From Streptomyces sp. DH37 (GTDB lineage: Bacteria; Actinomycetota; Actinomycetes; Streptomycetales; Streptomycetaceae), in assembly GCF_029813835.1 (NCBI RefSeq), contig NZ_JARVKV010000039.1:1-58316 (forward strand): DNA of 58,316 nt. Reading direction: 5' to 3'. This document shows positions 10,303 through 18,195 of the stretch, one piece after another. Position 1 is the stretch's first letter. Each line of letters opens with the position of its first letter. Below the pieces are notes generated by a model. The model saw only the letters and a program-made list of their open reading frames with translations, did not search any database and was not told the DNA's origin. Made by a program: the position numbers and the translations under genes.

Positions 10303-10898
10303 CGCCGAACAGCGACCCGACCGTACAGCCGGTGCCCGCCTCGGTGGTGCACCAGGTCGACGCCGCCGATGTGACCCTGCACAACCCCCAGCGCGCCGTC
10401 CTCTCGCTCGGGAGCAACCTGGGCAACCGCATGGAGACGCTCCAGGGAGCGATCGACGCGCTGGAGGAGACCCCCGGGGTGCGGGTCAAGGCGGTCTCGC
10501 CGGTGTACGAGACCGAGCCGTGGGGCGTGGAACCGGGCAGCCAGCCCGCGTACCTCAACGCCGTCGTCCTGCTCAAGACCACCCTGCCCCCCGGCTCGCT
10601 GCTGGAGCGCAGCCACGCCATCGAGGAGGCCTACGCGCGGGTGCGCGACGAGCACTGGGGCCCGCGGACGATCGACGTGGACATCGTGGCGTACCAGGAC
10701 GTCGTCTCCGACGATCCCGCGCTGACCCTGCCGCACCCCCGCTGCCACGAGCGCGCCTTCGTCCTGGCGCCGTGGCACGATGTGGACCCCGACGCCGAGG
10801 TCCCCGGACACGGCCCGGTGGCGGAGCTCCTCGGCTCCGTGGGCGGCCGGGAGGGCGTGGTGCGCCGGGAGGACCTGGAACTGAGGCTGCCCGAGTGA
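10299..10898 (+). CDS. folK: 2-amino-4-hydroxy-6-hydroxymethyldihydropteridine diphosphokinase
   Basis: HPPK transfers pyrophosphate from ATP to 6-hydroxymethyl-dihydropterin, making the FolP substrate. The 199-residue product contains the pterin-binding SLGSNLGNR and PVYETEPWGV segments and the catalytic, metal-binding motif RTIDVDIVAY followed by LPHPRCHERAFVL. About 30 extra residues precede the conserved start. The ATG at 10299 overlaps the folB stop, and the coupling supports this start despite the long N terminus. Confidence 0.93.
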   Translation: MTPNSDPTVQPVPASVVHQVDAADVTLHNPQRAVLSLGSNLGNRMETLQGAIDALEETPGVRVKAVSPVYETEPWGVEPGSQPAYLNAVVLLKTTLPPGSLLERSHAIEEAYARVRDEHWGPRTIDVDIVAYQDVVSDDPALTLPHPRCHERAFVLAPWHDVDPDAEVPGHGPVAELLGSVGGREGVVRREDLELRLPE

Positions 10899-10981
10899 CC
10901 GCGCCGCGGCACGGCCGGGTCCCGGCGGGCACCGGAGCCGTGTGAACGGCACCGTACGGGCAAGGCTTTCGACGCGGTTCC

Positions 10982-11013
10982 GACGAGCTGTTTGGACGAC
11001 GAGCTGTTTGGAC
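10982..11013 (+). repeat. Tandem 16-bp direct repeat upstream of the DUF3180 gene
   Basis: GACGAGCTGTTTGGAC occurs twice head to tail, followed by the first bases of a third copy. It lies between folK and the likely start of the membrane protein. It is AT-richer than the surroundings. Confidence 0.8.
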
Positions 11014-11055
11014 GACGCCGCCACCGGGGCGGCGCCGATGGACGTGGGGAGTTCC

Positions 11056-11547
11056 GTGAGGGAACTACGTATCAGGACGCTGGCCGGCATCTTCGCGCTC
11101 GCGCTGGTGCTGTCCTGGGCGGGCGCCCGGATGTGGGACGCGCTGGGCACCCTGCCCGCCGTACCCGTCGCGGCCCCGATCGTGCTCGCGGTGATCGCCA
11201 CCGTCCTGACCGCCACCGCCCTGTCGATCCGCGCCCGGCTGCGCGCCCAGCGCGAGCGCCGGCCCGGCGCCAAGGGCGTGGAGCCGATGATGGCGGCCCG
11301 CGCCGTCGTCTTCGGGCAGGCCAGCGCGCTGGTGGCGGCCCTGGTCGCGGGCGCGTACGGCGGCACGGGCGGCTACCTGTTCTTCGGCGCCATGGACGTG
11401 CCCGCCCGCCGCGACCAGGCGGTCTACGCCGGCCTGTCGGTGCTGGCGGGCGCCGCGGTGGTGGCGGCGGCCGTCTTCCTGCAACGGGTGTGCAGACTCC
11501 CGGAGGACGACGAGGACCCCCCGCCCCCGGCCGCTGCGGCGGCCTGA
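11056..11547 (+). CDS. DUF3180 family membrane protein
   Basis: A small integral membrane protein of unknown function that in actinobacteria commonly follows folK. The 163-residue product has four predicted membrane segments, starting at TLAGIFALALVLSWAG, and a cytoplasmic loop with ERRPGAKGVEPMMAARAVVFGQA before the third. It ends in an acidic/proline tail. The GTG at 11056 (VRELRIR) was chosen for GGGGAG just upstream and for the family start; ATG 11038 or GTG 10942 are alternatives that would add non-conserved sequence. Confidence 0.75.
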   Translation: MRELRIRTLAGIFALALVLSWAGARMWDALGTLPAVPVAAPIVLAVIATVLTATALSIRARLRAQRERRPGAKGVEPMMAARAVVFGQASALVAALVAGAYGGTGGYLFFGAMDVPARRDQAVYAGLSVLAGAAVVAAAVFLQRVCRLPEDDEDPPPPAAAAA

Positions 11548-11581
11548 GGGCCCCGCGACCGCGCCGGCGACCGGCATTCCC

Positions 11582-11617
11582 GACCGCAGCCGTGACCGCA
11601 GCCGTGACCGCAGCCGT
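11582..11617 (+). repeat. Three tandem 12-bp repeats
   Basis: GACCGCAGCCGT is repeated three times perfectly, with a partial fourth, in the gap between the DUF3180 and amidase genes. No promoter or protein-binding site is recognisable. Confidence 0.75.
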
Positions 11618-11737
11618 GACGCAGCCCCCGGCCCCGGCCCGTCCCGTCCAGCGGGACCGGCCGGGGCCGGCGGCGTGCGGAGGCCCGGCGTGCGGCGGCC
11701 CGGTGCGGGGGGCGGCCGGGGACGGATGGAGCCGGTG

Positions 11738-12988
11738 ATGGACGAGGAGGCGTACGCGGGGCTGTCCGCGGTGGCGCTCGCCGCCGCGGTGACGCGGCGC
11801 GAGACGGCCGCCGCCGAGGTGGCGGCGGCGGCGCTGGGACGGATCGCCCGGCTGGAGCCGTCGCTGCGCGCCTTCCGCGAGGTGTGGGCGGACGAGGCGC
11901 GGGCGCGGGCGGCGGAGGTGGACCGCCGGGTCGCGGCGGGCGAGCGGCTGCCGCTGGCCGGGGTGCCGATCGGGGTGAAGGGGACGGCCGGGTTGCGGGC
12001 CGGACCCGCCCGGCGGCTGCTGGCGGCCGGGTGCGTGGCGGTCGGGGCGACCTCCGTGCCCGGACCCGGCACCCGGTGGCAGACCTGGGGGCTGGGCGCG
12101 GGCGGCCGTACCGCCAACCCCTGGCGCCCGGACCGGTCGCCCGGGGGCTCCTCCGCCGGTTCGGCGGCGGCGGTCGCGGCCGGGATGGTGCCGGTGGCCA
12201 CCGGCACCGACGGCGCCGGGTCGGTGCGCATCCCGGCGGCGTGGTGCGGGGTGCTCGGGCTGAAGACGACCAACGGGCGGCTGCCCACGGCCGACCGCTC
12301 GGGACTGGCCGCGCCCGGCGTCCTCGTCCGCCACGCCGCGGACCTCGCGGCGTGGCTGGAGTGCGTCCTCGGGGTGCGCGCCGGGAACGCCGGAGGAGGA
12401 GCCGGGGGGACCGGGGGGCCGGTGACGGCGGTGTGGTCGCCGGACCTGGGCTACGCGGAGAGCGAGGCGGAGGTCGTCCGCGTGGTGCGGGAGGCGGTGG
12501 ACCGGCTGGCCGCGGCGGGCGTCGTACGGCTGGTGCCACCGGCGGGGGAGGCGGGGGCCGTCCTGCTGGACCCCGGACCGGCGTGGCTCGCCCTGCGCGG
12601 CCCCGGCGGGGAGCGGACGCGGGCGGACATGCGGGCGGACATGCGAGCAGACACGCGGGCGGACAGGGCGCGGGCGGAGCGGACGCGGGCGGAGAACGAC
12701 GGGCGCCTCGACGCCCTCCTCGCCGGGGCGCGGCTGCTGCTGACCCCGGCGACCCCCAACCGGCCCCACGGGCACGACGGTCCGGGGGAGCGGTACAGCA
12801 CGGCGCTCACCTGGGCCTTCAACCTCAGCGGCCATCCCGCCGTCAGCGTTCCCGCGGGACTGACCGGCGACGGGTGCCCGGCCGGGCTCCAGATCGTGGC
12901 CGCCAGGGGGGCGGAGCCGCTGCTCGCCGGGGTGGTGCGGGCGGCGGAGGATGCCGGTCTCGTGGTGCGGGAACCCGGGGAGGGGTGA
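11738..12988 (+). CDS. Amidase-signature family protein, shortened
   Basis: Member of the amidase signature family (Ser-cisSer-Lys hydrolases of C-N bonds); the substrate is unknown. The lysine is in GVPIGVKGTAG, the Gly/Ser signature is SPGGSSAGSAAAVAAG and the nucleophile segment is GTDGAGSVRIPAAW. At 416 residues it is shorter than usual. The segment that normally links the lysine loop to the next helix is almost absent, because TAGL runs straight into RRLLAAGCVAVG. A Gly-rich insert and an Arg-Ala-Asp repeat sit in the C-terminal half. ATG 11738 follows GGAG at 6 nt; ATG 11726 is possible. Activity is uncertain. Confidence 0.75.
   Translation: MDEEAYAGLSAVALAAAVTRRETAAAEVAAAALGRIARLEPSLRAFREVWADEARARAAEVDRRVAAGERLPLAGVPIGVKGTAGLRAGPARRLLAAGCVAVGATSVPGPGTRWQTWGLGAGGRTANPWRPDRSPGGSSAGSAAAVAAGMVPVATGTDGAGSVRIPAAWCGVLGLKTTNGRLPTADRSGLAAPGVLVRHAADLAAWLECVLGVRAGNAGGGAGGTGGPVTAVWSPDLGYAESEAEVVRVVREAVDRLAAAGVVRLVPPAGEAGAVLLDPGPAWLALRGPGGERTRADMRADMRADTRADRARAERTRAENDGRLDALLAGARLLLTPATPNRPHGHDGPGERYSTALTWAFNLSGHPAVSVPAGLTGDGCPAGLQIVAARGAEPLLAGVVRAAEDAGLVVREPGEG
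12618..12665 (+). repeat. Degenerate 12-bp repeats inside the amidase gene
   Basis: Four in-frame copies related to CGGGCGGACATG encode Arg-Ala-Asp-Met/Thr units, followed by more Arg-Ala-rich codons. The expansion falls in a non-conserved region. Confidence 0.65.
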
Positions 12989-13037
12989 ACCCGTCCGTCC
13001 GGCGGGTGCCGTCTGTCGGGCGGCGCGCGCCCCCGGT

Positions 13038-13043
13038 TATCGT
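13038..13043 (+). promoter_or_regulatory. -10-like hexamer, leaderless promoter
   Basis: TATCGT ends 6 nt before the ATG at 13050. This supports that start over the TTG at 13062, which has GGAGGA in front of it. Confidence 0.45.
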
Positions 13044-13049
13044 CCGACC

Positions 13050-13661
13050 ATGGAGGAGATCTTGGAACCACCGGATCTGAAGGCCGACGTCCACCCCAGC
13101 CGCCGCTTCCAGGAGCGCCTGCTGGACGATCCCGGGGACCGCGAGGCGTGGCAGGGCCTGCGCTCCTCCTACGACCGGATGGCCGGGGAGTGGCGGGAGT
13201 GGACCGAGGAGCAGCACGGGTACGACCTCGCGGTGCGCGAGGGGCTGTGCCGGATCCGTCCCGCCGAGTGGGCGGTGGAGATCTGCTGCGGCACCGGTGA
13301 GGCCACGGCGGCCGTCGCGGCGGCCGTGCCGTCGGTGGTCGCCTGCGACCTGAGCCTGGAGATGCTGCGCCGCCGCGTGGACGTGCCGGGGGTGCGCTGG
13401 GTGGCGGCTGACGTGCGGTCACTACCCCTGGGAACGGCGCGTGTTCCCTTGGTAGTGTCGCTCAACGGGGTCTTCAACCCCTCCGAGATCGCGCGGGTGA
13501 TCAGGCCCGGCGGGCAGTTGCTGTGGTGCACCTCGTTCCGCGCGGGGACGCCGCTGTACGTGCCGCCGGAGCGGATGCACCGCCTGCTGGGCGCGAGGTG
13601 GACGGCCGCGGGCGGCCACGCCGGGCACGGCGAGTGGACGCTGTTCACCGCTCCCGGGTGA
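13050..13661 (+). CDS. Class I SAM-dependent methyltransferase
   Basis: A 203-residue protein with a SAM-binding Rossmann fold: motif I VEICCGTGEATAAVA, an acidic residue after strand 2 (VACDLSLEMLRRR) and motif II/III VRWVAADVRSLPL, then LSLNGVF and the loop RVIRPGGQLLWCTSF. The acceptor is unknown; the general shape is that of UbiE/COQ5-like small-molecule methyltransferases. The start is either ATG 13050 (leaderless) or TTG 13062 with a strong GGAGGA 4-5 nt upstream; the extra four residues do not affect the fold. Confidence 0.85.
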   Translation: MEEILEPPDLKADVHPSRRFQERLLDDPGDREAWQGLRSSYDRMAGEWREWTEEQHGYDLAVREGLCRIRPAEWAVEICCGTGEATAAVAAAVPSVVACDLSLEMLRRRVDVPGVRWVAADVRSLPLGTARVPLVVSLNGVFNPSEIARVIRPGGQLLWCTSFRAGTPLYVPPERMHRLLGARWTAAGGHAGHGEWTLFTAPG

Positions 13662-13730
13662 GCGTCCGCGCCGGGCGCGGCGGCCGTGCGCGATCCGGAC
13701 CGGGCGGGCGGTACAGGGGGCTTGGTCGTC

Positions 13731-14873
13731 GTGCAGGTGGTACTCATCGCGCCGTTCCTCATGCGGTTCCGGCTGTGCGCGAACACCTTCGGGGGCGAGG
13801 TCGGCAGGGCGCTCAGGGAGGCCGTCGCCGGGGCCGTGCCGGACTTCTCGCCCCAGGCGGAGGGACCGGACTCCCCCTTACTGTTCGACTACCACATGTC
13901 CACCGGCGGCTCCCGGCTCAGCGGCAAGAAGACCGTCGGCACGGTCGAGGTGGAGGGCGCCGGGCTGCTGTGGTGCCGCTTCGAGCCCAGCGGCCACTGC
14001 TACGTCATGCAGACCGTGGAGGTGCCGGACAAGGAGGCGATGCACCGCCGCGAGCGCGAGCTGGTGGAGCGGATCAACCCGCACATAGCGCGGTGGACGG
14101 ACGGCGTCTCGGAGCGGATGCTCGCCACGGAGCTGGTCGACCCGGCGGACGAGGCGGCGATGGACCCCGGGCGGCTGCTGTGGTGGCACCGGGTCCTGAT
14201 GGACCCGCCGCGGGACCAGGAGCCGGGCGCCACTCGGGTCTACGGCGTGGAGCGCAAGATCCACGACGACGCGTACCTGCGCTTCGGCGACGGCTTCACC
14301 ACCCTCGTCCGCCTGCCCCGGCACCGGATCAGCGAGGTGCTGGAGGGCGTGATGGCGGCCACCGGCGAGTGGATCGCGGTGGACGAGGCCAACCGCCTGG
14401 TGTCGGCCCGGATGCTCCGGCTCAACGACACCCGCTGGAACCGGGTGGCGGACGTGGACCGGCAGTTCACCGCCTCCCTCAAGCTCAGCAAGGACCTGGC
14501 CCTGCGCGAGATGGTGCGGCTGGAGGAGAGCCGCTACACGGTCAACGCGGGCGCGGTGGTGATGGACGCGGCCATGGAGCGCTGGGCGATGGAGCGCGAG
14601 CGCGGGGTGCTGGAGGTCCAGCTCCAGTCGCTGCGCGACATCCTGGAGTTCCACCGCACCATGACGCAGTACCGGCGCGACGAGCGCCGCAACCGGCTGC
14701 TGTTCGTCTTCACGTCCATCGCCCTCTTCCAGTCCGTCCTGGTCTGGTACGACTTCGCCCACGAGGCCAACAACACCCTCGGCCCGGTGGTGCGGCTGAC
14801 CGTGGTCGGCGTCATCGCCGCGCTCACCGTGGTCGTGGTGGCCTCCTCCCTGGCGGCCCGGCGCCGGGAGTGA
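13731..14873 (+). CDS. Unrecognised membrane protein with a TTA codon
   Basis: I do not recognise the family. The 380-residue product has a long soluble N-terminal region rich in strands and charged helices, a helical segment rich in Arg/Glu (VLEVQLQSLRDILEFHRTMTQYRRDERR) and two membrane helices at the C terminus (residues about 320-340 and 350-372), so the bulk should face the cytoplasm. Codon 50 (13878-13880) is TTA, in a genome where TTA is normally confined to genes that need the bldA tRNA. The start is uncertain: GTG 13731 follows AGGGGG at about 10 nt; GTG 13686 or 13737 are alternatives. Confidence 0.7.
   Translation: MQVVLIAPFLMRFRLCANTFGGEVGRALREAVAGAVPDFSPQAEGPDSPLLFDYHMSTGGSRLSGKKTVGTVEVEGAGLLWCRFEPSGHCYVMQTVEVPDKEAMHRRERELVERINPHIARWTDGVSERMLATELVDPADEAAMDPGRLLWWHRVLMDPPRDQEPGATRVYGVERKIHDDAYLRFGDGFTTLVRLPRHRISEVLEGVMAATGEWIAVDEANRLVSARMLRLNDTRWNRVADVDRQFTASLKLSKDLALREMVRLEESRYTVNAGAVVMDAAMERWAMERERGVLEVQLQSLRDILEFHRTMTQYRRDERRNRLLFVFTSIALFQSVLVWYDFAHEANNTLGPVVRLTVVGVIAALTVVVVASSLAARRRE
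13878..13880 (+). promoter_or_regulatory. TTA leucine codon (bldA-dependent translation)
   Basis: The codon is in frame (ccc TTA ctg), within SPLLFD. In Streptomyces the UUA tRNA is the product of bldA and accumulates late in growth, so this codon is expected to delay synthesis of the protein. I saw no other in-frame TTA among the genes of this window. Confidence 0.75.
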
Positions 14874-14978
14874 ACCCCGCCGGCCGGTGCCCGCCGGCTC
14901 CCGGCCGCCGCCGCGGCGACTCGTCCCCACCCGATAACGAATGAGGGCGGACAGTGCCTCAGGAGGTGGCACACACGG

Positions 14979-14984
14979 TAAATT
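14979..14984 (+). promoter_or_regulatory. -10-like hexamer, leaderless promoter
   Basis: TAAATT ends 7 nt before the ATG at 14992. A ribosome-binding-like AGGAGG (14961-14966) is too far upstream to serve that ATG. Confidence 0.45.
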
Positions 14985-14991
14985 CCAGGCC

Positions 14992-16176
14992 ATGTCACGA
15001 GGACGCCACCGCCACGCACCGCCCCTGCACCGGATGCTCGTGCCGTCCGCCGTGGCGGCCGTGGCACTGGCCTGCGCGGGGGGCGCCTGGCTGGTCGGCG
15101 ACACGGGTGATCCGGGGGTGCCGGCGCTGCGCCTCCTGACCGCCGCGGCGGCGGTGGCCGCCGTCACCGGAGCCGTGCTGCTGCGGCGGTGGGACCGGGA
15201 GGCGGGCCGGCGGGTCGGCGAGGTGCGGGCGGCCAGGGCCACGGCCGAGTGGCGGGCCGAGGAGCGCCAGGCGGAGCTGGAGACCGAGCTGGAGGAGTCC
15301 CTGGAGATACGCCGGGGCGTGGAGGGCGCGCTCCGCAGGAAGCGCGCCGAACTGGAGAGGCTGCGCACCGAGCACGCCGCGCTGCTGCGCCGCTACGCCA
15401 ACGCCGAGACCGAGCGGGCCAGCGCCCTGGAGGGCCGCCGGCAGCTCGCCCTGGAGGCCGCCGGGCCCGCGAAGGCGCTCACCGCCGGGGCCGCGGACCA
15501 CCGCCAGGCGTCGGGCGCGCCCACACCGCTCACCTACCTCCAGGCGGACGAGGCGCTCAGGCGGCTGCGGGTGAACGCCGCGCGGCAGCGGGAGCGCGAG
15601 GAGCGCGAAGCGCGCGGCAAGGAGGAGGCGGCGGCCGGACCGGCTCCGGAGCGGAGCGCCCCGGTCCAGCCCGCCCGGCCCGCGCAGCCCACACAGCCCG
15701 CCCGGCCCGCGCAGCCGCGGCAGGACGGTACGGCACCGGCGCCGGAGCCGTACGGGCAGCGGTCCGGGAGCCGGGGGAGCGGCGCTCCCAAGCGCGGCGG
15801 CTTCGACTTCTTCGGCACCCAGGGAGCCCAGAAGCGCCGCAGGGCGCCGGGGGCGCCGGGTTCCGCCGCCGAGAACCCGTCCGACCAGGAGGACGACGGG
15901 ATCCGCGCCGCCGGCGACGCCCCCGGCGACCCCTCCGCCGCCGTGCCCCGCCTCGCCTCGCGCGCCGTCGCGGGCAAGGTCATCGACCTGGGCGGTCCCG
16001 ACGGGGAGGAGGACGGCGAGGGCGCCGCTCCCGCCGCCGGTGAGACCACCGGTGACGCCCCCGGCGGCACCCTCGATGGGACCGCCGACGAGACCGCCGA
16101 TGAGACCCCCGGCGGCACCCCCGGCCCGTCGCGGCCGGTGGGCCCGGTCAGGGGACTGCGCCGCACCCGCACCTGA
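14992..16176 (+). CDS. Membrane-anchored coiled-coil protein
   Basis: A 394-residue protein of unknown function. Two membrane segments near the N terminus (about residues 15-32 and 43-60) are followed by a long charged coiled coil (about residues 63-150, rich in Glu/Arg/Leu) and then an extended disordered region with Pro-Ala-Gln repeats, Gly-rich stretches and an Asp/Glu/Thr-rich tail. The architecture suggests a scaffold at the cytoplasmic membrane. Recognisable short conserved pieces are KRGGFDFFGTQ and GKVIDLGG. It is convergent with the PH-domain operon, 25 bp away. ATG 14992 was preferred over 14941 because of the promoter-like hexamer. Confidence 0.75.
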   Translation: MSRGRHRHAPPLHRMLVPSAVAAVALACAGGAWLVGDTGDPGVPALRLLTAAAAVAAVTGAVLLRRWDREAGRRVGEVRAARATAEWRAEERQAELETELEESLEIRRGVEGALRRKRAELERLRTEHAALLRRYANAETERASALEGRRQLALEAAGPAKALTAGAADHRQASGAPTPLTYLQADEALRRLRVNAARQREREEREARGKEEAAAGPAPERSAPVQPARPAQPTQPARPAQPRQDGTAPAPEPYGQRSGSRGSGAPKRGGFDFFGTQGAQKRRRAPGAPGSAAENPSDQEDDGIRAAGDAPGDPSAAVPRLASRAVAGKVIDLGGPDGEEDGEGAAPAAGETTGDAPGGTLDGTADETADETPGGTPGPSRPVGPVRGLRRTRT

Positions 16177-16201
16177 CGCCCCTCCCGCCTCTCCCCGCCC
16201 C

Positions 16202-17518
16202 TCACGTCAGCCAGCGCTCCGGACGCGCCCGGAGGCGCCCGGTGCGGGAGCGCTCCGCCTGGGCCGCCACCACCGCGCGGGCCTCCTCCACCGCCCGCAG
16301 CCTGGCCGCCACCGTGCCGTTCGCGCCGTGGTCGACGTGGACGTCCGCCAGGCCGAAGACCCTCTCCCAGGGACCCTGGGTGAGGCGGACGCTCTGCACC
16401 TTCGCGTGCGGGACCAGCGACAGCCTGCGGCACAGCAGGCCCCTGCGGGCCGCGAACACCGTCTCCGTCACCCCGTGGCCGTACCCCCGCCACCACAGCG
16501 GGACGACCCGCCCGGCCCGGCGCGGCGACGGGGTCAGGGACGCCGCAGCCTCCTCCGGGTCGACGCCGGGGAGCACCCGCGCCAGCACGCCCCGGGCCGT
16601 CTCACGGGTGGCCACCGGCAGCAGCAGGCCGCCCTCGTTGCCCCCGGCCGCCACGTCCAGCTCCACCCGCACCCAGCCGCGCCGCCGCCACAGCCACGGC
16701 TCGACGATCCGCACCGCCTGGACGCGGCCCGGCGGGACGGTGGCGTGGGCGCGGTCCAGCAGACCGTGGTCGAGCCGCATCCCGTCCGGGGACTCGGCGA
16801 CCACCCAGTCGAACTCCGTCAGGAAGCGGCCCACACCGCTGCGCCAGACACCGCTGAGCAGCGGCACCGCCACCGCCAGGGCGGGCCAGAGGCTGCCGCT
16901 CGCCCACCAGACCAGCACCGGCGCGGCCACCGCCGCGGCCAGCGCGCCCCAAACGCTGCCGAGCAGCAGCAGCGAGACGACCAGCATCCGCGTACCGACC
17001 CGCACCAGCTCGCGGGCGGGCGCCTCGCCCGCCTCCGCCGCGGCCTCGGGTGCCATCCCCGCCGCCCGCGCCAGCAGCTCGGCGCGGAGCGCCGCGGCGT
17101 CGCGCTCGCCCAGGAACGCCAGCTCGTCCTTCTTGTCCGTGCCGACCACGTCCAGTTTGAGCTTGGCGACCCCCACGATCCGGGCGAACAGGGGACGGCT
17201 CACGTCGATCGCCTGGAGGCGGTCCAGGCGGATGTGCGCCACGCGCCGGAAGAACAGGCCGGTGCGGATGCGCAGCTCGGTCTCGGTGACCGTGTAGCTC
17301 GTCATCCACCAGGACAGGAAGCCGTACCCGGCGGCGGCCGGGAGCACCAGCGCCAGGACCGCCAGCAGCCGGCCGGCCGTCAGGGACTCCACCCCCTGCC
17401 GGGCCCGCTCCGGGTCCTGCGCGGCGAAGGCGAACAGCGCGGCCAGCGGCGCCCACGCCCGCCGCCACGGGGTCACCGGGTGCAGCCGCCTGCCCTCCGG
17501 GCGCTCCAGCAGCGCCAT
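16202..17518 (-). CDS. Bacterial PH-domain membrane protein (YdbT type)
   Basis: A 438-residue membrane protein with repeated bacterial Pleckstrin-homology (bPH2) domains separated by membrane segments. The repeats are marked by YTVTETELRIRTGLFFRR...HIRLDRLQAIDV and by VTETVFAARRGLLCRRLSLVPHAKVQSVRLTQGPWERVFGLADVHVD, the second copy being the most typical. Family members are proposed to act in envelope maintenance; the exact role is unknown. Its ATG overlaps the stop of the upstream PH gene (TGATG), the same two-gene arrangement as ydbS-ydbT in Bacillus. GTG 17521 is an alternative start. Confidence 0.85.
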   Translation of the reverse strand: MALLERPEGRRLHPVTPWRRAWAPLAALFAFAAQDPERARQGVESLTAGRLLAVLALVLPAAAGYGFLSWWMTSYTVTETELRIRTGLFFRRVAHIRLDRLQAIDVSRPLFARIVGVAKLKLDVVGTDKKDELAFLGERDAAALRAELLARAAGMAPEAAAEAGEAPARELVRVGTRMLVVSLLLLGSVWGALAAAVAAPVLVWWASGSLWPALAVAVPLLSGVWRSGVGRFLTEFDWVVAESPDGMRLDHGLLDRAHATVPPGRVQAVRIVEPWLWRRRGWVRVELDVAAGGNEGGLLLPVATRETARGVLARVLPGVDPEEAAASLTPSPRRAGRVVPLWWRGYGHGVTETVFAARRGLLCRRLSLVPHAKVQSVRLTQGPWERVFGLADVHVDHGANGTVAARLRAVEEARAVVAAQAERSRTGRLRARPERWLT

Positions 17519-18084
17519 CACAGCCCCGCCGACCGGGCCTCGCCCAGCTCGGTGAGCCGGTCGCGCAGCCGCTCGGCCTCCTCGGGGGCGAGGCCGGGGA
17601 TGTGCGCGTCGGTCGTCGCCGCGGCGGTGTGCAGCTGCAGCCGGGCCAGGCCGAAGTACCGCTCCAGCGGCCCGGAGGTGACCTCGACCAGCTGCATCCG
17701 GCCGTAGGGCACGACGGTCAGCTCACGCCAGATCACCCCGCGGCCGATCAGCAGGTCGTCGTCGCGCTCGGCGTACCGCCAGGACGCCCAGTTGCGGGCG
17801 ACCGCCCGCCAGCCCCAGACCGCCACCGCCAGCGGCGCCGCGGCGAGGACGGCCCACCACGGGCCGGCGGTCAGGCCCAGGACCAGGCCCAGCACCGCGG
17901 CGAGCGGCACGAGCACGGCCACCAGCAGCGTCCTGCGCATCCGCAGCAGCCCGCGCTCGACGCCGCGCCACCGCTCGGCGGCCTCCGGCTCCTCCGGCCC
18001 CTCGGCCCCCTCGGAACCCCCGGAGCCCTCGGGCCCGGCGGGGCCGCTTCCCCCGCCGGACGGCCCCCCTGTCAGCTGACTCAT
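17518..18084 (-). CDS. PH-domain membrane protein (YdbS type)
   Basis: A 188-residue protein with a Gly/Glu-rich, probably disordered N terminus, two membrane helices (LLVAVLVPLAAVLGLVLGL and WWAVLAAAPLAVAVWGW) and a C-terminal bPH2 domain (DDLLIGRGVIWRELTVVPYGRMQLVEVTSGPLERYFGLARLQLHTA, given here in two overlapping halves of the domain). It is the first gene of a two-gene unit with the larger PH protein and probably forms a complex with it. The start is an ATG with a -10-like TACGCT 6 nt upstream on the minus strand. Confidence 0.85.
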   Translation of the reverse strand: MSQLTGGPSGGGSGPAGPEGSGGSEGAEGPEEPEAAERWRGVERGLLRMRRTLLVAVLVPLAAVLGLVLGLTAGPWWAVLAAAPLAVAVWGWRAVARNWASWRYAERDDDLLIGRGVIWRELTVVPYGRMQLVEVTSGPLERYFGLARLQLHTAAATTDAHIPGLAPEEAERLRDRLTELGEARSAGL

Positions 18085-18090
18085 ACGGCA

Positions 18091-18096
18091 AGCGTA
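18091..18096 (-). promoter_or_regulatory. -10-like hexamer, leaderless promoter of the PH operon
   Basis: On the minus strand TACGCT ends 6 nt before the ATG at 18084. There is no ribosome-binding site. Confidence 0.5.
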
Positions 18097-18182
18097 GGCG
18101 GTGCCGGTGACGGTGCGTATCCGTCGCGGGGAGGAGGGGGCGGGAGGGGCGGAGGGGGGAGCCGCCCGGCCGGCGGAGCTGC

Positions 18183-18188
18183 CAGACT
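18183..18188 (+). promoter_or_regulatory. -10-like hexamer, leaderless promoter of nuoD2
   Basis: CAGACT ends 7 nt before the ATG at 18196, with no Shine-Dalgarno sequence between them. Confidence 0.4.
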
Positions 18189-18195
18189 GAACACC

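Noticed and set aside
17602..18195. Upstream extension of nuoD2 by about 198 codons
   Set aside because: It runs antisense through the PH-domain gene. The ATG at 18196 with its -10 hexamer and the family N terminus fit better.
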